From contig NZ_CP040442.1 of assembly GCF_015191005.1 (NCBI RefSeq), positions 1,116,001-1,180,000 of the forward strand: a stretch of 64,000 nucleotides of DNA, given 5' to 3'. The notes under the pieces are model-generated. The model was not told the DNA's origin, ran no database searches, and saw nothing but the letters and a program-made list of their open reading frames with translations. A program made the translations under genes and the position numbers. Each line of letters opens with the position of its first letter. Position 1 is the first letter of the stretch. The DNA is from Kaistella flava (ex Peng et al. 2021) (GTDB taxonomy: Bacteria; Bacteroidota; Bacteroidia; Flavobacteriales; Weeksellaceae). Below are positions 9,047-19,415 of the stretch, one piece after another.

Positions 9047-11146
9047 TCATTCATCACTTCGAATAAAGTCAAAACTCGTTTCTAAACACGGTCTCAAACT
9101 TTGATCATTCGCACCAATCTGCAAATAATTACCAGCTAGAGACTGAAAATAATCCAAACCTCTATCCATCACAATTCTCCAACCATTGCTTGTTTTAACT
9201 TCGCGCCCATGGATGGTATCTGAGAATTCGAATGTAAACTGGATATCATTTTCATACAAGCTATCCGCAATCTGTTCAAAAGCAATTTTATTTTCTTCTC
9301 GCTGGTCTCGATCATCACGTGAGGTGATAAGATGAATTTTTTTGCAGTCTCCAATTTTCACAATCATTTCTGCCAATTTAATAAAATTGGAAATTTGATG
9401 CTTCAATCTAATATAGGGATCCTGAATAGTAATAGATTCTGCACCGATAAAATAACTTTTAAATACATCTTCGTAACTGTACCCAATGTCACCGTAAAGA
9501 ATTTTGAGATTCTTCGGTTTAGTTTCAGTTTGTTTTGTGAAATTCTCAGATTGAACTTCTGGAGTACGATCAGCATCGAAATTTAGTTCCGCATTTACAC
9601 TTTCGATTTGCAGAGTATTATCTTTTCCTTTCTTTAAAGAAATACCTTGTAGCACCGCTTTACTTTCCGGACAGTAAATAATTTTTTCAATTCCGTCCTT
9701 ATTAAAATATGATAAATCTACACGACTGTATTCATCATCATCTTTCATTTTATCCATTTGCTCCTTTACTCTGCGTCGTCCTTCAATCGCATACTCCAAG
9801 ATTTCATCAAATTCCTCATCAGTTGGATTAGCATCTGGATGGATAATTTTCAATAAGGCCATTGAAGTCTTCTGAATAGCTAGATCATCACGTCCTTCCA
9901 CATTTGGTCCGAGTCTCATTTTAGACGAAAGTATATTGCTATATGCGCTGCTATTTTTAAGCATGTGATGAAATGCTTCTGCAAAATAATCTGTAATCAA
10001 TCCATAGTTGGACGCATACCACCTTGGATCCATTTTAGGAATTTCCCAGCCTGGTAAATAGTAAAAAAATCGGTCTTGAATTGCAAAGTCAAAGGCTTTT
10101 GGTAGGGTTATAAATAAAGAGTGATCAGAGGAGCGCACTACCTGTTCTATAGAATGATCAATGTTTCCAACAAAAGCAAAACTTGCATTGGCAATCACTT
10201 CTCGACCACGGCTAAATCTACCTTTGGCCATATAATCCTTCATAATCTGAATTGTATCCGTATCTGTAATTTTAAGATTACCTACTTCATCAAAACCAAT
10301 GGTATCCCAATACCCAACCAGACCAACTTTTTTTCGAGCATTATTGTAAAGTAAGGTTGCAGTACTGGCTTTACCACCACTGATTAAAGTACAATAGGGA
10401 GAGAACTCACTGTAGAAGTGAGATTTTCCAGTTCCACGAGGTCCCAATTCAATAAAGTTGTAATTTGCTTGAACCAATGGAATCAAGCGTGCTAAAAAAT
10501 GAAACTTCAATCTTTTTCCTTCCGGAACTCTGCCTTTATATTCTGGTGGAAGATGATCGATAATTTCAGGATTAATACCTACACTTCTCAGCACCACATT
10601 TATCCATTCTTCAGTAGTAAAGTTTCTTCGGCCTTCCAGAAATTTATTGAAATCAAATCGAGATAACTGAATGGGTTTTAAATCTTCTATGTAAAAGGCA
10701 TAATCATCATCTTCAATTTCGTTATAACCCACGGTAACTTCTGCCCACACTCCGCCTTCTAATAGCTTTTCATTGTCTTTGTAGAATTTTTCGTTAATGG
10801 CAATGCGGTTAGAGCCGAAATTCTCCATTTCCGCCCAGTGCCGTTTTTCTCGTTCTTTATATTTTACATGAATTCTATCTATAAATTTATGACGTCCTTT
10901 TTGCTGCACCATTGACTGGGCTTTATTCGCTTCATCCGGTCGAACATAGTTTTTCTCAACAACTTCCAGAACAGCCATTTTACCTGCAATGATTTCCTCG
11001 GGATCATCTGTTGCACAATATTTAGCCAATAGAAATTCCAAAACAAAAGCTGGAACATTCGCCGCTTTTTTAATATCGTGAACCAAATCTTTTCTAACCA
11101 CTTTTCCGGGATAGAATTCGTTTAATTTTAAATCTAATTCATCCAT
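9047..11146 (-). CDS. brxL: BREX protein BrxL, variant with C-terminal MIT_C-like domain
   Basis: 699 aa. The N-terminus (MDELDLKLNEFYPGKVVRKDL) and AAA+ core match the BrxL family. BrxL is a DNA-binding, ring-forming ATPase that executes BREX phage exclusion. Walker A is GPRGTGKSHF near residue 234 and a Walker B-like segment is WDTIGFDEVGNL near 287. The expected C-terminal Lon-like protease dyad region (GPSAG-type motif) is not visible. Instead residues about 555-695 read like the MITD1 C-terminal domain, a phospholipase-D-like fold: DPYIRLKHQISNF, KKIHLITSRDD, IHGREVKTSNGW, DRGLDYFQ and LRPC. The gene follows pglZ after 4 nt. The variant tail could change membrane or target binding; that is inference. 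Confidence 0.88.
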   Translation of the reverse strand: MDELDLKLNEFYPGKVVRKDLVHDIKKAANVPAFVLEFLLAKYCATDDPEEIIAGKMAVLEVVEKNYVRPDEANKAQSMVQQKGRHKFIDRIHVKYKEREKRHWAEMENFGSNRIAINEKFYKDNEKLLEGGVWAEVTVGYNEIEDDDYAFYIEDLKPIQLSRFDFNKFLEGRRNFTTEEWINVVLRSVGINPEIIDHLPPEYKGRVPEGKRLKFHFLARLIPLVQANYNFIELGPRGTGKSHFYSEFSPYCTLISGGKASTATLLYNNARKKVGLVGYWDTIGFDEVGNLKITDTDTIQIMKDYMAKGRFSRGREVIANASFAFVGNIDHSIEQVVRSSDHSLFITLPKAFDFAIQDRFFYYLPGWEIPKMDPRWYASNYGLITDYFAEAFHHMLKNSSAYSNILSSKMRLGPNVEGRDDLAIQKTSMALLKIIHPDANPTDEEFDEILEYAIEGRRRVKEQMDKMKDDDEYSRVDLSYFNKDGIEKIIYCPESKAVLQGISLKKGKDNTLQIESVNAELNFDADRTPEVQSENFTKQTETKPKNLKILYGDIGYSYEDVFKSYFIGAESITIQDPYIRLKHQISNFIKLAEMIVKIGDCKKIHLITSRDDRDQREENKIAFEQIADSLYENDIQFTFEFSDTIHGREVKTSNGWRIVMDRGLDYFQSLAGNYLQIGANDQSLRPCLETSFDFIRSDE

Positions 11147-11150
11147 AATT

Positions 11151-13628
11151 TTACATGTAATTGGTTGTTAGTTTTAATTCTGAAAGGATAAGACCTGTAG
11201 CGGGTGATTTTGCATATACAGTAAATTCACCTTCAAAATCCTCCTCCATTGCAAGTGAAAATTTCATGGTCGTGTTTTCCGCGATTTCAACATATCCTGT
11301 CGTTGAATTAACCGATTCTGAAGGCGCTGGAGTACCAACGACTTTATCTCCACTCACCGCTTCAATCTGAACATCATTAATTTCTCCGAAAAGAGATTCT
11401 CCAAAAGCAGCAAGTTCCAAAGAGGGTCTTAATGTAGTGATACTACCTGACGATTTACCTTTGTAGGTTAAATTGATTTGAATGTCTTCTTTTTGCGAAA
11501 CTTTCTGCGGGCGATAAGTCAAGCATGGGGTAATAATTTCCTGCAACGAAATACCTTCATGGAAAAATTGCTTACCGCGTTCATAAGTAGCATAATTTTT
11601 TAAAAATAAAAATTGATCTACTTCTGAATTAATACCTAATTCTACCGCTGACAATTCGATATGGTCATTATTTGTTGCACCCTTTCCAGCGAGACATCGT
11701 GTTTTTTGAAGATACCAGTCTCCAACAGGTTTGGTACTATTGTTACCTGCTTTAAATTCATTTAGCAAAACAAATCCATGATCGGCAGCCAATACAAATT
11801 CCTCATAACCTTCGTCTTTCAACTTACTGGAAATTTTAAGGATTTTCATCAATGCCTGTTCAATGAGCAATTGTGCGTTATCTGGAGAATTCTCTCCTGC
11901 CTGATCAATTTCAGTTGTGGTCACAAACAACAAATCTGTTTTATCATATTTGTCGGTCAATATATCTTTATCCCACGCCCAAGAAGCTTTATCTCCTAAG
12001 ATTTGAGAAGTATATTTTATACGACTCTCCCGCGTAGAAGATTCAACGTCAGAGAGATAAGGTTCTAATTTTTCGTTCTTTATTTTGAGTGATAAATTCG
12101 AAGATGCTTTTGGCATTAAGGCTGCCATTGCATATTTAGTAACCGTAGGAGAAAAAGCCAAAGCCGGTTCCAGTTCAGTATCAAACTGATTTCTTTCCAA
12201 TCTTTCCTTCAATTGACTTGCCAGTTCGTAACGCATTGCATCCGCTAAAAAATAAACGGTCTTTTTACCTGATTTAAAAAGTGGCTCTACTCTTTTGTCA
12301 AATAAATCGATATTTCGTTGAATCGAAAGGGTGCTCAAACCTTGACCTTTCACTTGATCTAAAAAGGTTTTTTGTAAATCTTCCACAAAAATCAAATAAG
12401 CATCTACTGCGTATTTATGAACTTCTTTTAGTATCGGAGAAGCGGATATTAACTCAGCATAACTTTTATCCAGTTCTCTGTGCAAGGTATCTAACTGGTG
12501 AACTTCGGCCGCATACCAATTTACTATGGAATTAAGGTCAGTATATTTTTTGGCATCAACAGTTAATTTCTCAACCAATTTTTTAATAAGATGCGCCTTT
12601 TGACCAATCAACCAAGAAGATCTTCGGTCATCATCATAGGTGCTCCAAATAGATTCATGGTTGAGAAGTGATTCCGCTTTTTTTAAATCACCGGAAACGA
12701 GTTTATCTTTAAATTCATTAAAGAAAGTAGTGTCTTCAAAAGCGAAGGTATTAATACGACCTAAGTCGGTTTCTTGAGCAAATAGTTTCGGCAAAGAAAG
12801 TTCTTCACTCACGCGCTGTGCTTGATTTACATAAATTTCTTCAACATCTTTTGTTTTTCTTAGTTGTGTACAAACCTGTTGAATCAAAACCATTGTATTT
12901 GGTTGTGCAAGCGGGACATCTTTAAGTTGTTTCGGCAGTTCAATTGGTAAATCATGTACAAATTCACTGTATAAAACAAGGTTCCATAATTCCTGCGAAA
13001 CAGACTCAAACTTTTGGTTTTGTAAAGTAATCCCTAAAACGCTTTTTGTAAAAGTTTTTAATTCTTTAATCCAAGTTTTATCGGCTTGTAAAAATTCCTT
13101 TTGAGCCGTGGAGGGAATCAACATTGCGATCAGAATTTCTGCGTTTGAGGAGGCATTTAATCCACTTTTTAATTTTGGGTAATTATTGCCTCCCTGCAAT
13201 GCATCGATTGCGTCGAAGGAAGGATATTTTTCATCTCTAAAAAACTCTTCAATTTTAGTTTCTTTCTCCGGAAGAGCGGCGAGGCATAGCTGTTTATATT
13301 CATCTGCAGCCTGGTCCGGAAATACGCAACCTCCGGAAGAAAATATAATAAATGGATCAAAGGTTAAATCATCCTGATCTCTTTTTACTTCAAAGGGAAC
13401 GTAGACCACGATTTTCGCGTGTTTATTTTTAGGCATCACATTGACCCAATATTCCAGGGCATTTTCCCGAGCGGTCACTACATTTTCTGAAGCATCAAAA
13501 ACTTTGACATCATCGTTTTCTAAACCTTGGACAATTTCCTTGTAAAATAAAGTGGGATCATAAATAACCAAACCATAACCTGAGTCTAGTTTTTTTTGAA
13601 AATGTTGATGGATATATTCTTTTATCAT
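11151..13628 (-). CDS. pglZ: BREX phosphatase-like protein PglZ
   Basis: 825 aa, usual length for type A PglZ. The alkaline-phosphatase superfamily core is marked by VYFLADAMRYELA near residue 459, TTTEIDQAGENSP near 570 and VLAADHGFVLL near 613, where Asp/His residues would bind metals. PglZ is an essential BREX component thought to form a complex with the other Brx/Pgl proteins; its substrate is not settled. The start abuts the stop of the DUF262 gene (shared base at 13628) and brxL follows after 4 nt, so the genes are one transcription unit. The C-terminal 100 residues look like a beta-sandwich. Confidence 0.93.
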   Translation of the reverse strand: MIKEYIHQHFQKKLDSGYGLVIYDPTLFYKEIVQGLENDDVKVFDASENVVTARENALEYWVNVMPKNKHAKIVVYVPFEVKRDQDDLTFDPFIIFSSGGCVFPDQAADEYKQLCLAALPEKETKIEEFFRDEKYPSFDAIDALQGGNNYPKLKSGLNASSNAEILIAMLIPSTAQKEFLQADKTWIKELKTFTKSVLGITLQNQKFESVSQELWNLVLYSEFVHDLPIELPKQLKDVPLAQPNTMVLIQQVCTQLRKTKDVEEIYVNQAQRVSEELSLPKLFAQETDLGRINTFAFEDTTFFNEFKDKLVSGDLKKAESLLNHESIWSTYDDDRRSSWLIGQKAHLIKKLVEKLTVDAKKYTDLNSIVNWYAAEVHQLDTLHRELDKSYAELISASPILKEVHKYAVDAYLIFVEDLQKTFLDQVKGQGLSTLSIQRNIDLFDKRVEPLFKSGKKTVYFLADAMRYELASQLKERLERNQFDTELEPALAFSPTVTKYAMAALMPKASSNLSLKIKNEKLEPYLSDVESSTRESRIKYTSQILGDKASWAWDKDILTDKYDKTDLLFVTTTEIDQAGENSPDNAQLLIEQALMKILKISSKLKDEGYEEFVLAADHGFVLLNEFKAGNNSTKPVGDWYLQKTRCLAGKGATNNDHIELSAVELGINSEVDQFLFLKNYATYERGKQFFHEGISLQEIITPCLTYRPQKVSQKEDIQINLTYKGKSSGSITTLRPSLELAAFGESLFGEINDVQIEAVSGDKVVGTPAPSESVNSTTGYVEIAENTTMKFSLAMEEDFEGEFTVYAKSPATGLILSELKLTTNYM

Positions 13629-15439
13629 TATATTTTCCAGATTTTTATCGCCTTATCTGCTAAATCTTTTGATCTGCTCGCAACCTGATCAAATTTAAAT
13701 TCTTCATAATTTTCAGCGATTTCCTTAGTTATTTTCAGCGATGATTTATTGTATTGTTCTACTTTATCCTCAAAAGGATTATTGGATGCAACAATATTTA
13801 ATTTTTGTCCCAATAATGTTAAGTTCCCAATTCTGTTAACTACATCACTGTGCTTGTGTTTCGCACCTTCTCCTAAATACAATTCCCAATCACCAAATTC
13901 TTTCTTTGATTTTTTGGTAGTTATCGTTTGGGGGATAATATGTTCCAAATGAACTTCTACACCAGAATTAATAGTAAACTCTCCTTCGGTTTCATGGAGT
14001 TTATATTCAAATTGCTCTAGAACATATTTAGCTCTATTGATACTTCTCTTGTAATCTGCTTTTACAAAATTTAATTTAAACTCTTCATCATCAGGAATAT
14101 CTTTACTCAACCGCTTACCTACTGCATCGATAATATTGTGTTTATCTAACATGTTTACTAAGTCTGAAAATATATCGTCCAATATAGCAGTCTGTCTCAA
14201 GCAAATATGTCTTCTAAGCATAAATACTGCGACCATTTTCAGAATAACAATTCTATCCGAATCGGTGATATTGTCTCGAGAGAACAATTCCAATAAAAAA
14301 GTATAGGTTGGAATTGACTTTATACGTTGTAAATCTAATATAGCGTTGTTTATTTTATTATTGGAGAACTTTCGATTTCTGATATAGGAATATGTTTTTG
14401 CATAATTTGCCAACATTTCAGTAAAAGAAACGGCTGTAATCTTTTGTTCTTCACTCTTCTCATCTTCAACTTCTTCTTTACTGCTATTTTCTATTTCCTC
14501 ATCGGATTCAAGTTCATCTTCAATATCATCTTCCTCCTTTTCAATTTTCATTGTACTGTAAACTCTATACTCGGCTAGACCTTCACAGGCTTCTACGGAA
14601 TTAACATATAATTTTTTAAACTCATCATTCAAAAATGTATAAGTGATTTTTTTCCTTAATTGAGAACACATAAAGTGTCTGAAGAATTCGTCGGTATCTA
14701 TTCCATCAAGTGAGATAATTATATCCCTCCAATTTTCCTTTACCGCTGTTAAAGTCTCCTGATCCAAGCTTGAAGCATGGCCTAACAGAAAATTTTTAAT
14801 GATGTCGGTGGGACTTAAACTTAATCCTCGATTGTTGATGGTTTCAAAAAGTTTGTAAGCATCTTTCGCTTGGAAAACATCTAAACGAATCACCGATACT
14901 TTATCCATCAATTTATAATAGAATGAATTGAACTCATCATCCGTCAGTTCTGAAATCCATTCTGTAAAATAGGCAAAGTTATTTTTAAGATTTTCATTGT
15001 GAATGGTTTCCGGATCAGCATCCTTTAAAACTTTAATGTAATCGGGATTGTCCAGTTCGCCCAATGTTACTTTATTTTCCTTCACGCGATCAACTCCACT
15101 TGCTTTAAGGTAACCCTCTATTTTACTTGCCTCTTCAGTATCTTTCTTTTCTTCAAAAGCTTTACTTAATGCCGTTAGCAGTAGAGACAAAGTCGTAATT
15201 CTTTGTTGCCCGTCAATCACTTCTAACTGATTAATTTTCGCAGTGTGTGCGCCTGTTAAACAAACTAAATTGCCGAGTAGATGAGAATCATCATCGGTTA
15301 AGTTTTTGATATCGTTAAATAAGTCTTTACACTGCTTCCATTTCCAGGCATATCTTCTTTGGTAGGCAGGGATGAAAAATTGCTCATTCCGAGTACTGAA
15401 CAATTGACTTATCGTAAGTGGTGTTGGTGTTATTTTCAT
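13628..15439 (-). CDS. DUF262-DUF1524 nuclease (GmrSD / BrxU-like) embedded in BREX
   Basis: 603 aa. The N-terminal DUF262 (ParB-like NTPase) domain has FIPAYQRRYAWKWKQ near residue 21 and the hallmark VIDGQQRITTLS near 73. The C-terminal DUF1524 HNH-type nuclease domain has VHLEHIIPQT near 508 and VVNRIGNLTLLG near 542. Single-chain GmrSD/BrxU enzymes are type IV restriction nucleases that cut modified phage DNA, and they are known accessories of BREX loci. The gene sits between pglX and pglZ, 27 nt after pglX and touching pglZ, so it is an integral part of this operon. A Glu/Asp/Lys-rich insert at about 300-335 is probably a disordered linker between the domains. Confidence 0.87.
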   Translation of the reverse strand: MKITPTPLTISQLFSTRNEQFFIPAYQRRYAWKWKQCKDLFNDIKNLTDDDSHLLGNLVCLTGAHTAKINQLEVIDGQQRITTLSLLLTALSKAFEEKKDTEEASKIEGYLKASGVDRVKENKVTLGELDNPDYIKVLKDADPETIHNENLKNNFAYFTEWISELTDDEFNSFYYKLMDKVSVIRLDVFQAKDAYKLFETINNRGLSLSPTDIIKNFLLGHASSLDQETLTAVKENWRDIIISLDGIDTDEFFRHFMCSQLRKKITYTFLNDEFKKLYVNSVEACEGLAEYRVYSTMKIEKEEDDIEDELESDEEIENSSKEEVEDEKSEEQKITAVSFTEMLANYAKTYSYIRNRKFSNNKINNAILDLQRIKSIPTYTFLLELFSRDNITDSDRIVILKMVAVFMLRRHICLRQTAILDDIFSDLVNMLDKHNIIDAVGKRLSKDIPDDEEFKLNFVKADYKRSINRAKYVLEQFEYKLHETEGEFTINSGVEVHLEHIIPQTITTKKSKKEFGDWELYLGEGAKHKHSDVVNRIGNLTLLGQKLNIVASNNPFEDKVEQYNKSSLKITKEIAENYEEFKFDQVASRSKDLADKAIKIWKI

Positions 15440-15466
15440 GAAATATTTTTACTAATCTGCGTTTAT

Positions 15467-18400
15467 TTATTTTACTATTTTTCCCTTTGTTTCCTTCGGC
15501 TTTACCGTACAAATATCTTCTAAACCGTGAGCGATTGCCATGCTCAGATCTTTTACACATTTCTTGCGGACGCGATCCGGCCAAATGCTGTAGGCCAAAT
15601 GTGCCCAGTCATAATCTCCTTTTTCAAGTTGTTTCCAACAGTCCTGGGTGGCTTTTTTCCATTTCGGGTGGCGGAAAAGATTGTGTAGTGGTGCAGCAGT
15701 GATGAGGACACCGTCATCTTGATTGGGTTGGTAAGGCAATTGCGCAACTCGTAGCAATTCTTCTTTGAAATCTTCTAACTCGGCTAAAAATAATTTTTGA
15801 TCATTTAATTCTTTACCAGTCCCATTAAATTCTAAACCCTCTACTTCTTTGGCGACTTCTTTGATTTTTGGATCAACCAGTTCATTAATTATTTTGAAAA
15901 GAGAACCCGCGTTAAGTTTTGGATAATAAACCCAAACATTAAACTTGCCGGAAGGAACACCCAAATGCCAGTAAATTGGTGAGACTCTTTTGTTGCGCGA
16001 GTAATCTTTTAAATGCGCCTCAAAGAATTTAGAATGTTTGTCAAATATTTCAGAAAGTTCGTTGACTTTAAAATGCTCGGTTAATTCTTCTTCAATGGTG
16101 CCATGAGTTTCCGGCCAGAAATATTGGATAACTTCTTTTAGTTTGCCTACAATCGGATTGATATCTGAAACAGTGGCAACCTCTTCCAATACTTTAATTG
16201 GATAAGGGATTTCCCAAATTTCTTTTATTTTATCGTGGTATTCTGGAAGCACCAAATCTAAAGTTGATTCCCTCTTTCCATATAAAAAAGGGCTGTGTTT
16301 TCTAGCTTTAAAAATATCTTCATCACTCCATTCTTGATCCCAATGTTTTAGAATACGGATATCCCACCTGCCAAAAGCAGAGCCTACTAATATTGTCAAT
16401 ATTTTATCAAATTGAGACTTTTTGTCAATTTGAAATATCTTTCCCTCATCATCTTCTCCAGCTTTTAACACAATTCTCAAAATTGCATCTCTCTCCAATT
16501 CTGTAATCTGAAAATAATTAAAAACTAAGGAATTCAGTTCGCTCAGATCAGACACATATTGATCTCTATAATTTTGTAATTTTTCGGTTATATTTTGCAA
16601 GAAAATAGAGATAGACTTTTTATTCACAAAAGTGTTAAATTTAAAGTTAACACTTTTGGAATCAAGTGCTTTGACGTATTTTAATTTTTCATAATTTGTT
16701 AAAACTATTTGCTTAATCGCATTAACAAGAACCGCATTTAAATGTGGAATTGGTAAATTGTTAACTGTTCCATTATTATATGCTGGTTGATAATCCTTCT
16801 CTAAATTCAATTTAATAATATAATCATAAAGTTGCGAATTAAATAATCCACAAATTACTGAAATATCATCAGCATGGGAGAATACCATCAAAGATTTAGA
16901 ACTTGTTGGTATAAATCCTTTTGGAATTATGTGAGGTTTAAAATAAACACTTCTAAAAGCCCAGCTTAAACCTTCTTTGAAATATTCTTTTTCATTTCTG
17001 ATATTTCCTCCGTAAACTTTTACTTCCTTACCTTTCTCTTTCCAATTAATAACTGTGTAATAATCCCCGAATATCCTAGTACTTTCTTCATTAAGAATAA
17101 AAAACTCCCAATTATTTTGTTCAATTATTTCCCACTGATTTCGGATAAATCTAAAATTATTTCCCGTATCTAACCCTTTTTTAGCACTTGCGGTAGTATC
17201 ACTTATTTTCGGATTATCTTTTGAAAGATCAAATGCTTTATTTATTGCCCAGTAGCAAAGAGGAGCATTTGGTAATAATAAAAATAAATTTGGATTTAAT
17301 TTATAGGTATTATTAGATAAAGAATCTAAAAGAACTGTCTTTAAATTTAGTTCTTTATCTTGATAATCAGTCAGTCTGAAAAATATTGATTTGTTAGTAC
17401 TTTTTCCTTTTTTAATTACATAAGCTGAAGTTTCTACCATCGCATCAAGAACTCCTCCACCCAAATCTATCATCGTTTGGATTTGATTTTCCTCAAGGAT
17501 GTATTTTCTACGCCAAGCAGAATAAGTGCTTAGGAAAAATATTGTTCTGGTAGTAATACTTCCTAAATTGGCATCGTTAGAAAGCATAAGAAGCATTCGA
17601 TCTATAAATACTGATGCTAAATCTGCCTTACTTAGAGAATAATTATCTTCAATATATTTTTTAGAGTTTTTCGAAGCTGCTCCAAATGGTGGATTCATGA
17701 CAATGACGTCATACCTTTTTCTGCACAATTCTATAAATGCAAAACCGCGTGCAGTATCTTCTGCAAAGAGTAATTTCTGAAAAGCATCACTACCTTCTGC
17801 ATTTTCAGAGAAACGTTGTAAAGCTTTCAACACTTCATCTTCCGCGGTATCAAAAAAGTCTTTGCTGATCTTTTGACCTTTGCCATAAATGGCGGCCATT
17901 TCTCGCATTTTAAGTTCAGGGCCTTCATCAAAAATGCTCAATTGAGCAGAGCTGTCTTTGTGTTTTTCGTACTCCGCTTTTGTAATTTCAATTTCTTTCT
18001 TCAGTTCCTCTTCAATTTTCAATAGAAGTCCGGTTTCACCAACTAACTGCATTTTATCCCAAATTACGCGCACCAATTTTCCAATTGGGCCTGGTAAACT
18101 TTGGGTAAACTCAGCCAACATATGTACATCTCCCGGCATAGGTTCTGCCAAGACCAAATTACTTTTGCTGATCGCAGGTCGGTCTGCAGGCTGTAAGTTC
18201 AGTCGGTCAAATGTCTTCTGCGCCCGCAACCATAAACTGAGTCCGGCAATCTGTATCGCACGAGGATCGATATCTACTCCATGAATATTATAACGAAGAA
18301 TAAAACCGGGAATCATTTTAATAAAATCTTCCCGCAAATAATCTGCTCTTAGATCTTGCATTAATTCCGGATGATTATCCCAAGCTTCGATATAAATCTG

Positions 18401-19414
18401 TTCATAAAGATCAAAACAATACAATCCAAAGTGCATGGATCCACAAGCAGGATCGAGCATCAGTATTTCCCGTGGATCTTTTAATTCTCGGTATTCAATA
18501 TAATTGGCGCCTTCAATGGTGGTCTCAGGAATTGATTCTCCTTTTTTCAGAAAAATCTCATGTTCTCTTTTCACCATATATTGGCAGGAATCAACCAGAG
18601 AAGTTTGTCCATTGGTCATTTCAAACCATTGTCTTCCCAAACTGTTATCCACCAAAAACTGCACGACATATCTCGGCGTGAAGAACTGATTTCTAACGGC
18701 TAACTCCCGACTGTTTCTGGGAGCACCGGAAGCGTCGCGCATTTCAGAAATTTCCTCGCGGCTATTGTAATACTGGTAAATCCAACCGATTGTTTCATCT
18801 TCTATCCATAGGTTTACAGGTTGTTGTCCGGTTTCCCGATACATCTTCAACTCGTCATCATTGATGATGGTGAGTAATTCAAGCAAGACTCTTTCAGAGG
18901 GGAACAATAAAGCGTAGGGAGAAAAACGGTCAAACACCGCTGGGAGATCGATTGCCAGTTCATCAAAAACATGACCGATATACCAAGTATAGCGCGTAAA
19001 TTCATCTGCTGTTTTGGCACCGCCGGTCAACTGATCGTAGACAAGGAAGCCTTCCGATTGAAATCCTTTACGAATAGATTCGCGGATGATATTTCTTTCC
19101 TCCGACATTCTTACGGCAGCGAAACGGTTCAAAATAGTAAAGGCCTGTTCACGTATTAACTGCCGTACTGCTTCGGGAGCTTTTTTGGTACCCGCAATTC
19201 CTTCTTCCAAATAATGAAGACGCTGCCGGAGTAATCGTGCAGTTTCAATTTCGGATGCTTTGCGCGTTGTTAATTCCTCTACCAATAAATAAGAACCATC
19301 CGGACGAATGCCATAATACTGTTGTAATTGACTTTCGAACTCGTTCATCAGCAATTTTTTCGCAGACTGAACAACGGATCTTATTTTATTTCTTGCGCCT
19401 TGTGTTAATGCCAT
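15467..19414 (-). CDS. pglX: BREX adenine-specific DNA methyltransferase PglX
   Basis: 1315 aa. Catalytic motifs: the SAM-binding motif I DPACGSMHFG near residue 322 and motif IV NPPFGAAS near 576, the NPPF signature of N6-adenine methylases. FFTPRYVVQFLVDN near 245 is the typical entry to the domain. PglX marks host DNA at a non-palindromic site so that BREX spares self and blocks phage. The C-terminal half carries target-recognition and complex-binding regions. The frame is intact, and I see no homopolymer tract that would suggest phase variation. It follows brxC after 1 nt, so translation is probably coupled. Confidence 0.95.
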   Translation of the reverse strand: MALTQGARNKIRSVVQSAKKLLMNEFESQLQQYYGIRPDGSYLLVEELTTRKASEIETARLLRQRLHYLEEGIAGTKKAPEAVRQLIREQAFTILNRFAAVRMSEERNIIRESIRKGFQSEGFLVYDQLTGGAKTADEFTRYTWYIGHVFDELAIDLPAVFDRFSPYALLFPSERVLLELLTIINDDELKMYRETGQQPVNLWIEDETIGWIYQYYNSREEISEMRDASGAPRNSRELAVRNQFFTPRYVVQFLVDNSLGRQWFEMTNGQTSLVDSCQYMVKREHEIFLKKGESIPETTIEGANYIEYRELKDPREILMLDPACGSMHFGLYCFDLYEQIYIEAWDNHPELMQDLRADYLREDFIKMIPGFILRYNIHGVDIDPRAIQIAGLSLWLRAQKTFDRLNLQPADRPAISKSNLVLAEPMPGDVHMLAEFTQSLPGPIGKLVRVIWDKMQLVGETGLLLKIEEELKKEIEITKAEYEKHKDSSAQLSIFDEGPELKMREMAAIYGKGQKISKDFFDTAEDEVLKALQRFSENAEGSDAFQKLLFAEDTARGFAFIELCRKRYDVIVMNPPFGAASKNSKKYIEDNYSLSKADLASVFIDRMLLMLSNDANLGSITTRTIFFLSTYSAWRRKYILEENQIQTMIDLGGGVLDAMVETSAYVIKKGKSTNKSIFFRLTDYQDKELNLKTVLLDSLSNNTYKLNPNLFLLLPNAPLCYWAINKAFDLSKDNPKISDTTASAKKGLDTGNNFRFIRNQWEIIEQNNWEFFILNEESTRIFGDYYTVINWKEKGKEVKVYGGNIRNEKEYFKEGLSWAFRSVYFKPHIIPKGFIPTSSKSLMVFSHADDISVICGLFNSQLYDYIIKLNLEKDYQPAYNNGTVNNLPIPHLNAVLVNAIKQIVLTNYEKLKYVKALDSKSVNFKFNTFVNKKSISIFLQNITEKLQNYRDQYVSDLSELNSLVFNYFQITELERDAILRIVLKAGEDDEGKIFQIDKKSQFDKILTILVGSAFGRWDIRILKHWDQEWSDEDIFKARKHSPFLYGKRESTLDLVLPEYHDKIKEIWEIPYPIKVLEEVATVSDINPIVGKLKEVIQYFWPETHGTIEEELTEHFKVNELSEIFDKHSKFFEAHLKDYSRNKRVSPIYWHLGVPSGKFNVWVYYPKLNAGSLFKIINELVDPKIKEVAKEVEGLEFNGTGKELNDQKLFLAELEDFKEELLRVAQLPYQPNQDDGVLITAAPLHNLFRHPKWKKATQDCWKQLEKGDYDWAHLAYSIWPDRVRKKCVKDLSMAIAHGLEDICTVKPKETKGKIVK

Positions 19415-19415
19415 G

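Noticed and set aside
17958..18284. Plus-strand ORF of 108 codons inside pglX
   Set aside because: Antisense shadow of a well-supported gene, with no independent start signal or domain.
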